A stretch of 64,000 nt of DNA. Source: Heligmosomoides polygyrus polygyrus. Its lineage: Eukaryota > Nematoda > Chromadorea > Rhabditida > Heligmosomidae. Positions 11,225 through 22,756 of this stretch are shown here, piece by piece. The notes under the pieces are model-generated. The model did no database searches. It worked only from the letters and a program-made list of their open reading frames with translations, and was not told the DNA's origin. The translations under genes and the position numbers were made by a program. The stretch's first letter is position 1; each line of letters opens with the position of its first letter. The stretch covers positions 87,851,960 to 87,915,959 of the forward strand of contig OX377206.1 in the NCBI GenBank assembly GCA_947396885.1, read 5' to 3'.

Positions 11225-11720
11225 TTCTCGAAAAATTTTCGAATATTCGATTGATTTTGGTTATTGGAAGTTTTCGATCGGTACAATCGGAAAACACGAT
11301 ATTTTAACCGCGCGAATTGAAACACATCCTAAAAAGTCTCTTTCCTAAAGACTGCAATTGGAATATTCAAATTGGAATAAAAACGTTAGAGTTAGATTTT
11401 TCTAAGTTATCGAGCAGGTCAGTGCATACATAAACAGTGCACAACAATAAAATACGCTTGCACGGAAATTCACGCTGAGGTTTTGAATGGCATTTTTTGG
11501 ATACTTGAATAATTGTGGCCTTTCGAATATGCCCAAATATTAGAATGATTTCGAATATTGAAATTTTGTGTGTTCTCGAGTTTGAATGTATTCGAAAACC
11601 GTGATTTTTCCGAGCATTCGATGCTGAATGTTTGAATACATTCAAACAACGCAACCTTTCGAATATTCAATTTCGAATGAAAATCATTCGAATGCCTATT
11701 CGAATAGGACATTCCTCCGT
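11225..11720. repeat. AT-rich CGAATATTCG-type repeat block
   Basis: Dense run of short palindromic words (TTCGAATATTC, GAATGCCTATTCGAATAGG, CGAAAACCGTGATTTTTCCG). The same vocabulary occurs at 13815-14030 and 47945-48172, defining a dispersed non-coding repeat family. Open frames inside it are artefacts. Confidence 0.65.
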
Positions 11721-11952
11721 AACTAGGTGGGCAGTTCAACAGCAGAAATTATTGAGAAGTAACTTTTAGCATACCGTATTGTGTTGTATTGTATTGTTAC
11801 CAAAAAGCTTGTAAATAATTGCAAAGCGAGAAGTTCCTACGGAGACAGTAGAGCGCAAACTGCGGATGAGGGCTTAAAATGCAGTGTAATCCCTTTTCAT
11901 TCAGAATTTAGTGAGAGTAGGGTCTTTAATCTACGTTTTTTCTTCCACGAAG

Positions 11953-12092
11953 GATAAGGATAGAGGTCGGTGTTAATCTATCCTTTCTCATCTATGCGCT
12001 ATGCACTCTACTTTTACGGGATATCATGGAGGAAATTTGACTGCGCACTTCGTCTCTATAGAATGGCTTGTGGCTGTTAGCCGATGGATAAC
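11953..12092 (-). mobile_element. SINE 3'-part fragment
   Basis: Minus-oriented diverged 3' half: tail-like GGATAAGGATAGAGG, then CACTCTACTTTTACGGGATATCATGGAGG and GGCTGTTAGCCGATGGA. The head is absent. Confidence 0.55.
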
Positions 12093-12124
12093 GTACAATA
12101 CCGAGCGCGTCGCGTGGTGAAATA

Positions 12125-12160
12125 GACGGTTTGCGACGGAAAAATCTGTCGCAAACCGTC
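12125..12160. repeat. Perfect 13-bp hairpin
   Basis: GACGGTTTGCGAC at 12125-12137 and its exact reverse complement at 12148-12160 enclose a 10-nt loop. It has no T-tract and no gene just upstream, so it is not a bacterial-type terminator. It may be a relic of a small hairpin transposon. Confidence 0.6.
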
Positions 12161-12413
12161 GCATTCTCATGACTCCTTTAATTTTAAGTTGTCTGAGAAA
12201 CTGTTAACACCGCTCGATTTGTCTCCTTGAGATCTATACAATCATATATAAAACTTTACCAAACCGCCGCATTTTCGCCGTGGGTGGGCTAAAAAATGTC
12301 TGGAGCAGAAGCTTGCTATTAGAGCACCTTATTTCCCAGGACGTGCATGTTTTCGAAGTATCTCAAGCATGGCGCACGTTGTCAGTGCTGCGTCATGCCT
12401 GGTGTGCTACGAG

Positions 12414-12800
12414 AGTGCGCCGTGCACAATGTATATAGGATCGAACTTATCAATCGAATGGGAGAAAGCATGTTCGCTCCGCTTCTATCTTCCCTTACTG
12501 GAAAATGTAAAGCCTTCAAGACTATTTCGAACCGATTGGAAAATTTTGTTAGAAACTTTCAGCCGCCCTACTCGGCAATTGCTCCAATCTGTCCCGGCGA
12601 GACTTAAGTGTGCGCCGTAGCAATGCGTATAGAGATGAACCTATCAATCGAGTGCGTTCGACAACTGGTTGAGTGAGCGTTTGGAGAATTCTACCATGAA
12701 TTTTCAGCCGCCTTACCAAAGAATTGCTCTAAGGCTGTCCAGCTAGCCTTCGGAATGCGCAGTTAATAATGCATATAGAGTCGAACATTTCAATCGAGGT
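12414..12800. repeat. Degenerate tandem repeat, ~150-195 bp unit
   Basis: Two and a partial third unit share ATATAGA/GTCGAAC, ATCAATCGA, TTTTCAGCCGCC and AATTGCTC in the same order (units start near 12414, 12609 and 12757). Diverged, no coding signal. Confidence 0.5.
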
Positions 12801-12827
12801 GGCGACCGCCTTCACGCGTAGCGTTCT

Positions 12828-12911
12828 TTCTCGGTTGAGCTGGGTAGGATCCGAACCAGAAACACCGATGTCACGTGTGTTGCTGTCTACGTCTTTTTCG
12901 ACTGCGCTACT
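12828..12911 (-). mobile_element. Possible SINE head relic
   Basis: Minus strand shows a head-like GTAGCGCAGTCGAAAAAG and a B-box-like GGTTCGGATCC with SINE spacing. It is short and diverged, so the call is tentative. Confidence 0.35.
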
Positions 12912-13068
12912 ACACTTCTTGATCTTCTCTTTCCGTAGAAACTGCAATGTCTGTCTGGTTTACAAGTTGATGACCGATTTGCCACGTTTTCCCAATCAAA
13001 AGAATTCTACACAGTCTTGTTTTGATACGAAAGAATTACGGATAATTCAAAAAAAAAAGATTTCCTGA

Positions 13069-13814
13069 AATATAAAGATCAGATCTATCCTAGTCGGAGG
13101 GGCCTATCGTGATTTGCATCTACGTTCCCTTACTTGAGTTTCTACGAATACTTCAGTTGGTGTTCCATGGTGCGATTGCTTTGATTTGAATTCGGAAGGT
13201 CTGGCTGGGTGGAAAGAGATAACATAGGCAATTGGCACATGACGTTTGCTTCCTCCAGATTAGGATGAAAATGGTCCTTATTTTCATTTATAGGGCGAGT
13301 ACTGGCCTTCTGAACTTCCAGCGACAAGTCAGCCAGATAACTAAAATAGTACGAAGAACTTGTTGAGTGAAAACGAAACGCATCCAGGAACAATGCGAGC
13401 GTACCTTCATTCTTGATGGCTGCGGCTTGTCTATAGTCCAACTTCACCAACTTTTATGCTGTTTGCTGCATAATTGAGTTGTTTCTTTATTAGACGTTCT
13501 CTGCACTGTTGCTCATGTATAGAATCCTACTACATATAATCGTTATGTATGCATACGCAGTCATCTGTAGCAATATGTCAGACCTGTAATTCCTGTCAGG
13601 CCCTTGAGGCTCCAGCTTTTCAGTGTTTAATAAATATAATAGTTCAATATCGATTATGGCTAATAAACAACAACCGTCAGTTGGCTTGTGTATGTTACGT
13701 GTTGTGCAAATATTCGAGTTTCGGAAGATAGAGGAAAGAGTTCATAGAAGAATAGAAGAGCGAAACAGAGACAAGGAAATCCTGAAGCACTTCGCAATTT
13801 GCTGCTTCGATTCG
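13069..13814. other. No gene seen
   Basis: Intergenic sequence. Several open frames are present but none has splice structure or a recognisable motif. Confidence 0.4.
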
Positions 13815-14030
13815 ATGTGCAAAAATTTCAAATATTCGAATGGTTTCGAATACCGAACATTTTCGAGCATTCCAAATCGAATATATTCGCAAAACGCGAT
13901 TTTTTTTAAATATTTGAATTCGATTGCGTTCGAAAATCGCGATTTTTCGAATATTCGAAATTGAATATTCAAATTCGAATGAAATTCACTCGAATACCTA
14001 TTATTCGAATGGGTCATTCGAGCATAAGTA
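13815..14030. repeat. AT-rich CGAATATTCG-type repeat block
   Basis: Second copy of the palindromic AT-rich family: TTCGAATATTCGAAATTGAA, ACGCGATTTTTTTT, CTCGAATACCTATTATTCGAA. Same word order as at 11610-11715, especially the ending AAATTCGAATG...CCTATT. Confidence 0.65.
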
Positions 14031-15060
14031 TAGTGCAGATCTCCTACCCTTCTATAGCTTCTGTCCGTCAGCTTCACCTAGTCTAGTGGATTTGAACAAA
14101 TTTCATATTTCGATCAATACTTTCGATCTACTGAAGCATGACGGACAACTTGACAGAAAGGAAGCATCAACCAGTATCGGGTGCTATTGATTTTTGTCGT
14201 TTTTTTTGTTCGATGTGGAAAGCGTGCCAGAATGTTGGATCCTGCTTACAAGGGGTGGGTGGGGTTCAAAACAAGTAAGCAGTATAGGTCGCCCAACAAC
14301 TATCGATCGATGTTATAGATTTTTCTGTAGGGACGGTTGTTTTAGCTGTGAATCGCGCCAACATGTTGTGAGTTAAGGTTCGAGAAAGTAACCAATACGA
14401 TCGGTTTCTATCATTTACTGTAGCGAAGTTAAGGCAAGCAGATAGATCTGTTATTATGGCGGCTGACTGCCTATAAAGAACAGAAAGTGCGGTGCCTAAA
14501 TCTCCTTTTTCCTTTTTTGGTCCTATCTCTTTTTTTTTTGTTGCTTTTGCTCCTTTTATGTTCAAAAATGTTCATACTATTTGTGAGTGAATTTTTATCC
14601 TTCTAGCTAGAAAAAATGGAAAACTAACCTCAAAATTGTTCTTATTGATGTTGTAATCGCTAGATGAATAAATTTGTTCAGAATACAAAACCACGTTTCT
14701 TCCAAGTTCATTGTCCTGTTTCCAACCGAGTATTTCCAACTCAAGAAGTTGAGATCTCCAGTCCGCACCATTTGTACGTTTAATCCATGAATTCGCTACC
14801 AAGACGAACGGATGACTGAGCAATTCTGACGTAAATTACGAGGTCTTTTTCAGCAACATTTGGATATCGCTTCACTCTGTGAACACTTCTGTCTCCAGAA
14901 CGTACGGCTTCACAATTTCTAGAATCACTTCAAAGTTCTGGCTCATAGGTTGTTGCTAAAATCCAACATTCAAAATTCATATTGAGCCTAAAAAGTGTAA
15001 ACTCACTCGTCCATTTCCTTCCTTGTAAATCAGCCTCAAATTAGTAGCAATTCAACTATC
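14031..15060. other. No gene; lone mariner-end-like sequence at 14946
   Basis: No exon recognised. TAGGTTGTTGCTAAAATCC at about 14946-14964 begins with the same TAGGTTGTTGC as the right end of the mariner at 16282-16308, suggesting a solitary terminal repeat or remnant of another copy. Confidence 0.35.
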
Positions 15061-15067
15061 TACCTCT

Positions 15068-16306
15068 TTGGTTGTTGCGAAAGTTCCGCCATTTTTTGAA
15101 TGTGCTTTTTCACTAACGCTTCCTTATAGCAACCCATCTTTTGTTCACATAAAGAGATCGGGTATGTATAAGTTTACTATTATTGCTTGCTATTCACTCT
15201 CGCGTAACTCCTAGAAAATGGAGCTTTCAAAAGAGTACATCCGAGATCTCTTATTGTAGTATGACTTCAAATTTGGTGAGTCAACAGCCGCTTCCTGTCG
15301 TCAATGGTGCATTCGACAGGGCGCAGTGTCCGATTGCACTGCACGACAATGGTTCGCACGCCTTCGCAAAGGTGAGTTGAACCTTCAAGGTTCGTTCAGG
15401 TCAGGACGTGAATCCGATGTTGCCAACGACCGATTGCGACAGCTGGTGGAATCGGACCCACGGCGGACTACTCGTGAACTTGCCCAGGACTTGGGTGTGC
15501 ACTATGCCACCATCGCCAGGCACCTACATCAGCTGGGTAAGGTGCACAAGTTGGCACAGTGGGTTCCCCATGACCTCACCGAACGCGACTGCCAGCGACG
15601 TGCTGAGGTGGCCACTCAGTTGCTCGTGTACAAGCGCAGAGATAGTTGGCTGAAGTCCATCATCACAGGAGGTGAGAAGTGGTGCCTGCACGTCAACATC
15701 AAGAGGAGCAGACGCTGGGTTGACAAGGATGAGCAGCCTGAGCCACAGCCAAAGGAGGGTCCTCACCCGTGGAAGATCATGCTTCCGGTTTGGTGGGATT
15801 ACAAAGGTGTCATCTACTACGAGCTGTTGGCCCGTAAAGAAACTCTAACAGCGGACTTGTACTGTGAGCAGCTGGATAGAGTGGCCGCCAAGATCGCAGA
15901 AAAGCGTCCGAATCATGGCACAATCCGATTTCTGCATGACAATGCTCGCCACACATTACATAAGAATGATTGCCAAAAGCTTCTCGACCTCGGACAGGAG
16001 GTGCTGCCTCACCCACCGTACAACCCAGATATTGCTCCAACAGACTACTACCTTTTCCCGTATATCTCCAATGCCATGCAAGGAAAAACGTTCGATGACG
16101 AGGACGACATGGAACGCTGGCTGGCTGGCTTTTTCGAATCAAAGCCAGAGAAGTTCTATGCTGACGGAATCGGGAGTCTGTCTGAGAGGTGGAGAAGAGT
16201 GATGGAACATGGTGACGGTTACTTCGTTTCTTGAGGTGTTTCGCTTTTTTGTAAAACTAAAAAATGTGGTGTCTTGAAAATGGCGAGAACTTCTGCAACA
16301 ACCTAA
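15068..16306 (+). mobile_element. Mariner-like transposon, nearly intact
   Basis: About 1.24 kb with terminal inverted repeats: GGTTGTTGCGAAAGTTCCGC at 15070-15089 against the complement of GCGAGAACTTCTGCAACAAC at 16283-16302 (about 18 of 20 match). It contains one transposase frame with a single in-frame stop. TA dinucleotides lie near both ends. Confidence 0.82.
15218..16234 (+). pseudogene. Mariner transposase with one stop and a lost catalytic Asp
   Basis: From ATG 15218 the frame runs 339 codons to TGA at 16232-16234, close to the usual mariner length of about 345 aa, with one internal TAG near codon 14. The N-terminal helix-turn-helix is visible (TARQWFARLRKGE; TTRELAQDLGVHYATIARHL). 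In the DD34D catalytic triad the first Asp, normally in TGDEKW, is Gly (TGGEKW; codon 15671-15673). The second is present in LHDNARHT and the third in YNPDIAPTDY. Inferred: a recently dead copy, or one the element's other copies could still mobilise in trans. It stands between the EF-hand and cholinesterase-like genes with no linked host gene. Confidence 0.85.
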
Positions 16307-16620
16307 TAGTATACATCGAGGAGGTGCGAAGCGCAGTCATAGCACACCATTTTCAGCTTTTATAGCACTAGTACTCTATGTAGTTAGCACACAGCTACTT
16401 GACAATTGACATATGGTATTATAGGGATAAGGATAAGGGAGACCAATCTTCTTTCGAACTCACGCTTTCTCGGTCGTTGAAGGAACTCTTAGCTTGTGCT
16501 GCTTTTCGTTGAAGTCAGAATCCCAGTATCTTCGTTTTACTTAGGTTTATTCGTCAATGTAGACAAAAGGTGAAATCTCGCGTTTGGACCATCTCTATAA
16601 ATGACCGGGCGCCCCTACTG
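16307..16620. other. No gene seen
   Basis: Intergenic. GGGATAAGGATAAGGG at about 16423-16440 resembles a SINE tail separated from the body that begins at 16621. Confidence 0.4.
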
Positions 16621-16857
16621 ACCGGGTATTCTACTTCTACGGGATGTCATGAAGGCGATTTGAATGCGCATTTGGCCATACAATGGCTTGCGGTGGCAGC
16701 CAATGGGAATGTCAGCGCTTTATACTCCCCAGACAAGTATGGTACAAACCCCGAAGGGATAGAAGGCTTGGTTGGCTTGGGTGGGAAATTCGAACCATGA
16801 ACCTCGTATTGGGCCACGTGACAGCCGGCATCTCTTTCGACTGCGCTACACACGCCC
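16621..16857 (-). mobile_element. SINE lacking its 3' end
   Basis: Minus-oriented copy with body and tRNA-like head (box-B complement at about 16785-16800, head ending ACACACGCCC at 16857). The 3' tail is displaced or lost. Confidence 0.7.
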
Positions 16858-17929
16858 TAAATATTGGGCTGCCGTTGGAATCTGAAGGGGTCACCCACAC
16901 ATTCGTTAATTTAGGTCGCGACTGAAGCACAAGATCCGTCCATTGCATAATTAAATAAATTCTATAATAGTTAATTGAAGATGCGATTCTGTGGTGTTGT
17001 TAAACCTCTAAGAAACATGCCCATCTCTAGTCATCAGAAGGGAAAATGGCATGCGTTTGTTGTCGCCAAGCTCTCTGGCACTTCACCGATGTGAAGAGGC
17101 TGTTGATGGAAGCTGGAAGGATCCCCCGCACATTCGTTAACTTAGGTCGCGAGACCGAATCACAAGATCCCGCTGCCCACTTTCTCTCTCCCTCTCGCTC
17201 GCTGGCTGGCTCGCTCACACAATGACACGCTCAAAGCCCGGGTTCGTCGCAATTATGGACGGACTTCTGCCAGATTGTACTAGTTTAGGCTTCAAATGAG
17301 CCACATCACCGCAGCTGAAACCCGCCTGATTAGGAAATTCAGCCCATTTCTCCGCGAAGACATGTCACGCGAGACCGACTTGCAGTTTTCAAGCGAAATT
17401 TTTGCGCTCAGCCCCTTGCCTCGCACAAACCGCTCCGGCCCATCACTCGGCCGGCTTTCCGTATGGATAGACCGATGCTTTCGTTGGAGGTTCACTTTCG
17501 TTTCCTCAAAACGTTTTCCAGAAACCGAAAAATGGACAGCGTTTTATTGTCGCATAGCACATTCTGTTCATTCATTCAGCTGTTTGGCTTGTTAGTCTGA
17601 AAAAGGACCTCCGCTCTGTACTTATAGAAACCCATATGAGCAGTTTTTTGAAAAAAAAAATCATTTTTGAAAAGCCAATAGGTTTCCGATTCTTATAATT
17701 TCGATGACATGCCGAAATGCGGGTTAGTTTCAAAATTTTCATAGTTACTGAACTGCGTTGGAGACCCACGACCTCTTCGTTTCTTTTACATCACATTACA
17801 TATTTTATTAAGGTGTAATTTGGGTATAAATAAAAATACCAATAAATAATTTTGAAAATCTTTCAGACGAAGGGTTCATTTCGTAAAGAAAATCTTTATC
17901 GCAGCAGTTAATGTATGGATTTTTCTGAT
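16858..17929. other. No gene; short internal repeat
   Basis: CGCACATTCGTTAA/TTTAGGTCGCGA recurs at about 16899-16920 and 17127-17150 with similar flanks, a diverged duplication about 230 bp apart. No exon recognised. Confidence 0.35.
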
Positions 17930-18600
17930 TCGTTTGTGTTTGAAATACATTCAGTTTTATTTGAAAAAGATTCAGTTTTGTTTAAGTGAACATTAAATTT
18001 GAGTCAAAAAGTGCTGTGTTTGACTTTGGCAGTCGTGCAGTTTCATTACCAATATCCTTGTCATTATAAAAGTATTTTGAGCGGCCAATTTGGCGAGCGT
18101 CCTAGGTTGCTCACAAATCTAATAGTTTGTTCGAACAACCTTAAGCTTGGATTAAAAACTTCCCAGTTTTATTTTGGCAAAATGCAGTTTTGTTTGGAAA
18201 GTTAATTTCACCAACATTACTTTCTACTTGTCCCGCTTCACTTGGAGTTCTCCCAATTTGTTTCGATGCCTGTGTTAGCTTCTCGGTTAGCCTAACGAAG
18301 CTTTCCAAACCTTTGCGGTTAGCGAAATTGTTAGACTCTTGTTTGAAAGGGATTAAGCACTAATCTGCCAAAGCACGGGTCATTGTGAAATTGGGAAAGG
18401 CGTTCAAAAATCCTTCACGAGCTTCGGTAAAAGTAAAATGCACGGCGCCTCCCGCCCGCAAAGGGTTGGCTAATGTTGGTCCTTACCTTTTGTTCTTTAT
18501 GTCCTGCTTGAGTTTAAAGTCTCTCAGGCTGATTAAAAGTCAACCTCTTGGTTTGAAGGCCTGTCATGCTAGTTCGAAGGATCACCTGCATAATTTATGA
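17930..18600. repeat. Degenerate ~21-bp periodic repeat array
   Basis: Repeated words of the form TTCAGTTTTGTTTGAAAA occur about every 21 bp (for example near 17950, 17971, 18150 and 18182), with weaker copies on to 18600. Inverted and direct relatives lie at 53460-53540 and 54455-54515. No coding signal. Confidence 0.5.
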
Positions 18601-18870
18601 TCGGCACCCGATACGAGGTTCCTGGTTCGGATTTCCCGCCTAGCCCACCCAAGCCTACCATCCCTCAGGGGTCGGTGAATTTGTGCCAGACACGTCTGGG
18701 ATGGATAAAGCTTTACGCTTTGGTCGACTTGTTCATCGGCTGGCCACCGTAACTCATTGTCTATCTAAATATGCATTCAAACCGCCTCCACTATATCCCG
18801 TAGAAGTAGTATTCGCGGCGTATCCTAAAAGGTATTGAGCAATGCAGTCCTTTATCCTTTATCCATATCC
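18601..18870 (+). mobile_element. SINE missing its A box
   Basis: Plus-oriented; begins within the head at CACCCGATACGAGG, then B box, body and (TCCTTTA) tail. The first ~50 bp are missing. Confidence 0.75.
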
Positions 18871-19079
18871 TACTTTGCAATAAAATCAGCTACAGCTACA
18901 TTTTGTGGCACTAATGCTGAAATAATTTACTAACAAATGAGGTGTAAATCGATTAGTTCTGTTGTACAGTTGGCCGCTGATTTGCTAGGAAATGAGGGCC
19001 CGTTGGAGACAAAACAAATAAAGAGCATTTTTAATTTTTATGTAAAGAAAATCGTCTGCGGTCATCAAGTGGACTCAGT

Positions 19080-19316
19080 AGATACGGGGTTTTTAAAGTA
19101 ATCGGGCTAACGAAGCCTTCCGCACATTCATGGTCGCCAAATTGGTATCTTGTTTTGTTTGGAAATGGAGTATTGAGTTGTCCATTGGCTGGGCATCGCA
19201 AATCATTGTCTAGATCATACACGCATTCAAATCGCCTCCACGACATTCCTTAGAAGTATAATGCGTGGCATATTCCGAAAGGTCTTAACTAACGGCTTCA
19301 TTTATCCTTATCCCTA
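19080..19316 (+). mobile_element. Diverged SINE body
   Basis: Plus-oriented. The 5' part is unrecognisable, but TTGTCCATTGGCTGGGCATCGC, ATTCAAATCGCCTCCACGAC and the tail TTTATCCTTATCCC are clear. Confidence 0.6.
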
Positions 19317-19374
19317 ATTTCATGATTTCAAGTAATCCAAAAGACAATGGTAATACGTCTGCCTCTACCAATTA

Positions 19375-19660
19375 AAGGATAAAGGACGGCGTTATTCAAT
19401 CCCTTTTGGGATGCGCCAGTCATTCTTCTTCTACGGGATATCGTGGAGGCGATTTGAATGCGTATTTGGAAATATAATGACTTGCGGTGGCCAGCCGATG
19501 AACAAGTCAGCACTTCATCTTTCCCAGACAAGTCTGGTACCAATTCACCGACCCCGGAGGGATGGAAGGTTTGGTTGGCCTGTGCGGGGAATCCGAACCA
19601 GGAATATGGTATCGGGTGCACGCGACCGTCAGCGCATCCTCCGACTGCGCTACACGCGCC
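19375..19660 (-). mobile_element. Full-length SINE with TSD
   Basis: Complete minus-oriented copy flanked by a 12-bp target duplication with one mismatch: CTCTACCAATTA at 19363-19374 and CTCTATCAATTA at 19661-19672. Confidence 0.83.
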
Positions 19661-19717
19661 CTCTATCAATTAGATTATATAAAAATAATGAAGAGAAAAG
19701 CCATAATTGATCAACAC

Positions 19718-19800
19718 CTTGGATGTATACGTCATGCACTCAACGTTTACGAAGTATCGAGGAAGTGAGCTGAATGCGTGTAACCTCTATAAAGAACCGC
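19718..19800 (-). mobile_element. Possible SINE 3' relic
   Basis: GTCATGCACTCAACGTTTACG, GTATCGAGGAAGTGAGCTGA and ATGCGTGTAACC follow SINE body order at low identity. Tentative. Confidence 0.3.
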
Positions 19801-19846
19801 GGTGAAAAATCCAAATTGACAAATTGAGGAAACAGTTTTCATTTTT

Positions 19847-20178
19847 GCTTAAGCCTAGAGCGGCTATTATAGAAAATAGAAGGTGTTAGAAGGGTGTTTA
19901 GTTGCGGTTAAAACTCTTGCGCCAGGCGGAACTCGAACCCGCACCTTCTGCTTTCCGGGCAGCGATGCTACGCTTTAAACCACCGCCGCTGTTTGACAGA
20001 ACAGAACATCCACGATGCCTTCCTAGAAGCAATCACCTATCAGCAGTCACCCTTCATATAGCTACGAGCCAGCCGCTGATATAAGCATGGAATCGGTTAA
20101 GCTGTAGGCTTTCGTAGAAATTATGTTTTTTAATTTTTGCTTAAGCCTAGAGCGGCTCTTATTGAAGACAGAAGGTGC
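19847..20178. repeat. ~40-bp direct repeat flanking the tRNA-like unit
   Basis: TTTTGCTTAAGCCTAGAGCG followed by GCT-TTAT-GAA-A-AGAAGGTG occurs at 19847-19888 and 20137-20178, on either side of the minus-strand tRNA-like sequence. Confidence 0.6.
19919..19989 (-). tRNA. tRNA-like sequence, probable pseudo-tRNA
   Basis: On the minus strand a 71-nt cloverleaf can be drawn: acceptor GCGGCGG/CTGGCGC (one mismatch, one G-T), A-box-like TGGTTTAAAGC, anticodon stem CTGC/GCAG with loop CCGGAAA (apparent anticodon GGA, Ser), and a good T arm with GGTTCGAGTTCC. A run of four T follows shortly after. A serine tRNA should have a long variable arm, which is absent, and position 33 is C, not T. Three relatives in the window suggest a dispersed tRNA-derived repeat. 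Confidence 0.4.
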
Positions 20179-20205
20179 GAGTTCGGGTTCCGCCTGACGC
20201 AAGAG
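20152..20205 (+). repeat. Deleted tRNA-like relic
   Basis: Plus-strand relative of 19919-19989: GAGCGGCT followed by a deletion, then CAGAAGGTGCG, a B-box-like GAGTTCGGGTTCC and CCTGACGCA. Not foldable as a full tRNA. Confidence 0.45.
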
Positions 20206-22747
20206 TTTGATAAAACAGTGTTATGTTATGTGTGTATAAATAGAATGCACGGCTCATCCCGCAAAGAGGTAGATCACAGCCGACCTTCGTCCTTACTGCT
20301 TTAATTAAGCACCGCCTAAAATCGACATACGACGTTCATGCAACAGCTGCTCGCCCCTTCTGGTCGCCGGCGAAGCCCGTTTCTGACCGTTATATCAAGC
20401 GAATGGCCAACGCTAGGTGGCCCCTGATTCAGGTCCCCAGAGAATTCAGGAAACCACACCAACGCTCTCCGGGCGAAAATCCTTCACAGTGAACATTCAA
20501 TACATCATCAGATTGAATTGCTTCTTAAATGTTTCGCCTCGTTGGTCGGCTCTCGGGAGGATGCACTTTAAACAAGTTTAGTGATGCATTTATTCGACTA
20601 GAAGCCAAGCGAGGAGCAATCTTCGTGAACGATTTCTCCAGAAGCAGCATGGACACACCTATCCGAAGCCGCCGCGGCGCGTGCAACATACAGGCAACAT
20701 GCGGCCGTCGCGAATGTCTTCGCGTCGGGCTCATTTTTGCTGATTCAGTGTAAGGATGTCGTAGTGATTCTGTAGTCCCCGGAGACCTGCCCGCGCTCCC
20801 CCGAAAGCGAAACTATCGATCCCGCAACGCTCGTAGTGGTAGAGCCAATTTTTATCCACCCATCTAGTATCCTACTTACACTCGGCTTTTTCTGCGTGTA
20901 ACTGTGCAGATGGGTGTATGTGTGTGTGTGTCTCGATATATCTCTATCAATCCGTCTAATTGCCCATTGTCGTTGACGTTCTTGATGATAAATGGTGGCG
21001 GCTGAATTCGACGACGTCGTGCCAGTTCTATATCTACACTATCGATTTGCCTCCCAGTGCGAGAAGACGTTGAAGAGGTTCCATGTCATCGGAAGTCGGG
21101 GATACATCGTTAACAATGGCTAGAAGACGTCGTCGCTCTGATAAAGGCCAGACATTCCCCCGCCACATTTCGTAGCAATCGAAACAGTCGAAGTCCTAGC
21201 CTGGTGCACGACATGGCCTAGAAGCCGGCCCTCGTACACTCCAGCTTTTCTTCTCTCTATTTCTTGTTCATTGAAATTCTGACATTACCAGTATGCCCTT
21301 CGTAAGTATAGAAGGCAGACTTATCATCTCCCTAAGAATCACCTAAAACCCCTTGCCAAAATGGAGTTTAGGTACCGTGCCACTGGAAGACCTACCTTCA
21401 GTATTCAGCCGGCTCCAGAACTCTTAAATTTCGTAATCAAACAATAGCTCTTATCTGGAAGTTGCATAGCATTATTGGGTTTCTAAACAGATAGGTAGAG
21501 TTCTCTTTGAACTGAGATATCTATATGCATCTAGCCGATTTTCCCTTGTTTGGGAGGCAAGAATTCAATTTTTCGCAAGTGTGCTTATCCTTTTTCGTTT
21601 CAATTAATCGAAAGATATTTGAATGTGAGAAAGACAACATGATTTCATAAATTAAGTTTTTGCGACACTTTCTCAGTTCTATAATATGAAATTTAGCTGT
21701 TGTTAAAGCTCGTAGCAGTCAAAGAGATCTTTTAGGAATACCAGTCTTCGAGAAAAATCACACATTGCCATTGGCCTCTTGAGAAATCGGTGAGATTTGC
21801 GTAAGAAATATGCTGGAAAATGGTTACAGTAAAACATAATTAAACCTTTTCCTTGACTTGGTATATAAGCAGTCGACAGAGAAACCTATTTTGACAAAAT
21901 AATCCGCGTCAGAAGTCCAGAGTCTTATCTTCGTAGATTTGCTTACCAATGGATTTTCGAAACGAGTTCTGCAGAAGCATTTCGCTTCAATTTTATCACA
22001 ACTAATTTATAAAGTTGTTTTTAATATAAACACGTGTCTTTGATTTAAATAATTTTAATTAATTTTAACTGAAATTGAGGTGTCCATTACTTGTTGTACG
22101 TAGTCCACAAAAGGCTAGTCTCCAAAGTCACAAGATGACCAGAATTTTGGTGTCTGGGAGTTCTTGAGGCATATCTTGAATGAAAATGTAAACACATAGT
22201 TCCTGGTTTTTCATATTTTTATTTATGGAGTTGCTTTTACATCAGAAATGCTCAGTTTAGATACGGCACCTAATCGAACATTACACATTTTTGCGACAGC
22301 CTAGTAGATCATCTTCCAAATCGCATTCTCCGAGAAACGCTTTTCGAAACCATTCAGAATCACCTCTTTTGAACACTAGTAATGTTTTGAATCTTTTTTT
22401 GTCACACCAGGTTTGTTTCATATTCAGATTGAAGTGCCCCATCAGGTTGGCCCAAAAATATTCTTATCACACCGCATTCAACCGCATTCGAACTGAAATG
22501 TCTCAGTTCAAAGACGACAAGGAGTATCGGTTATTCAATATTCCCAATTGCCTTCTCAATTTCTTAGCCATATTGGATTTCCGGGCACGGTGCGCATAAA
22601 GAAGTTCATCGACTCCACAACTGCACTATTTTTGCTCATGGATTTCTTGAACTATCATCTTGTCTCAAATAGGTATAGATTCAGTAGATTTGCTGTAAGT
22701 CGAGACAGATTTGCCTTCCAACAAGATATTTTCATTTAAGTATACTG
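20206..22747. other. 2.5 kb without a supported gene
   Basis: Includes a GC-richer stretch (20330-21250) with scattered short open frames, among them 74 aa at 20529-20753, and a short GT run near 20930. No splice-linked exons, domain motifs or complete repeats were recognised. Confidence 0.4.
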
Positions 22748-22756
22748 ACTGTGGCT

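Noticed and set aside
22291..22599. 102-codon open frame upstream of the SINE at 22757
   Set aside because: No domain, no splice partner and AT-rich composition like surrounding DNA.
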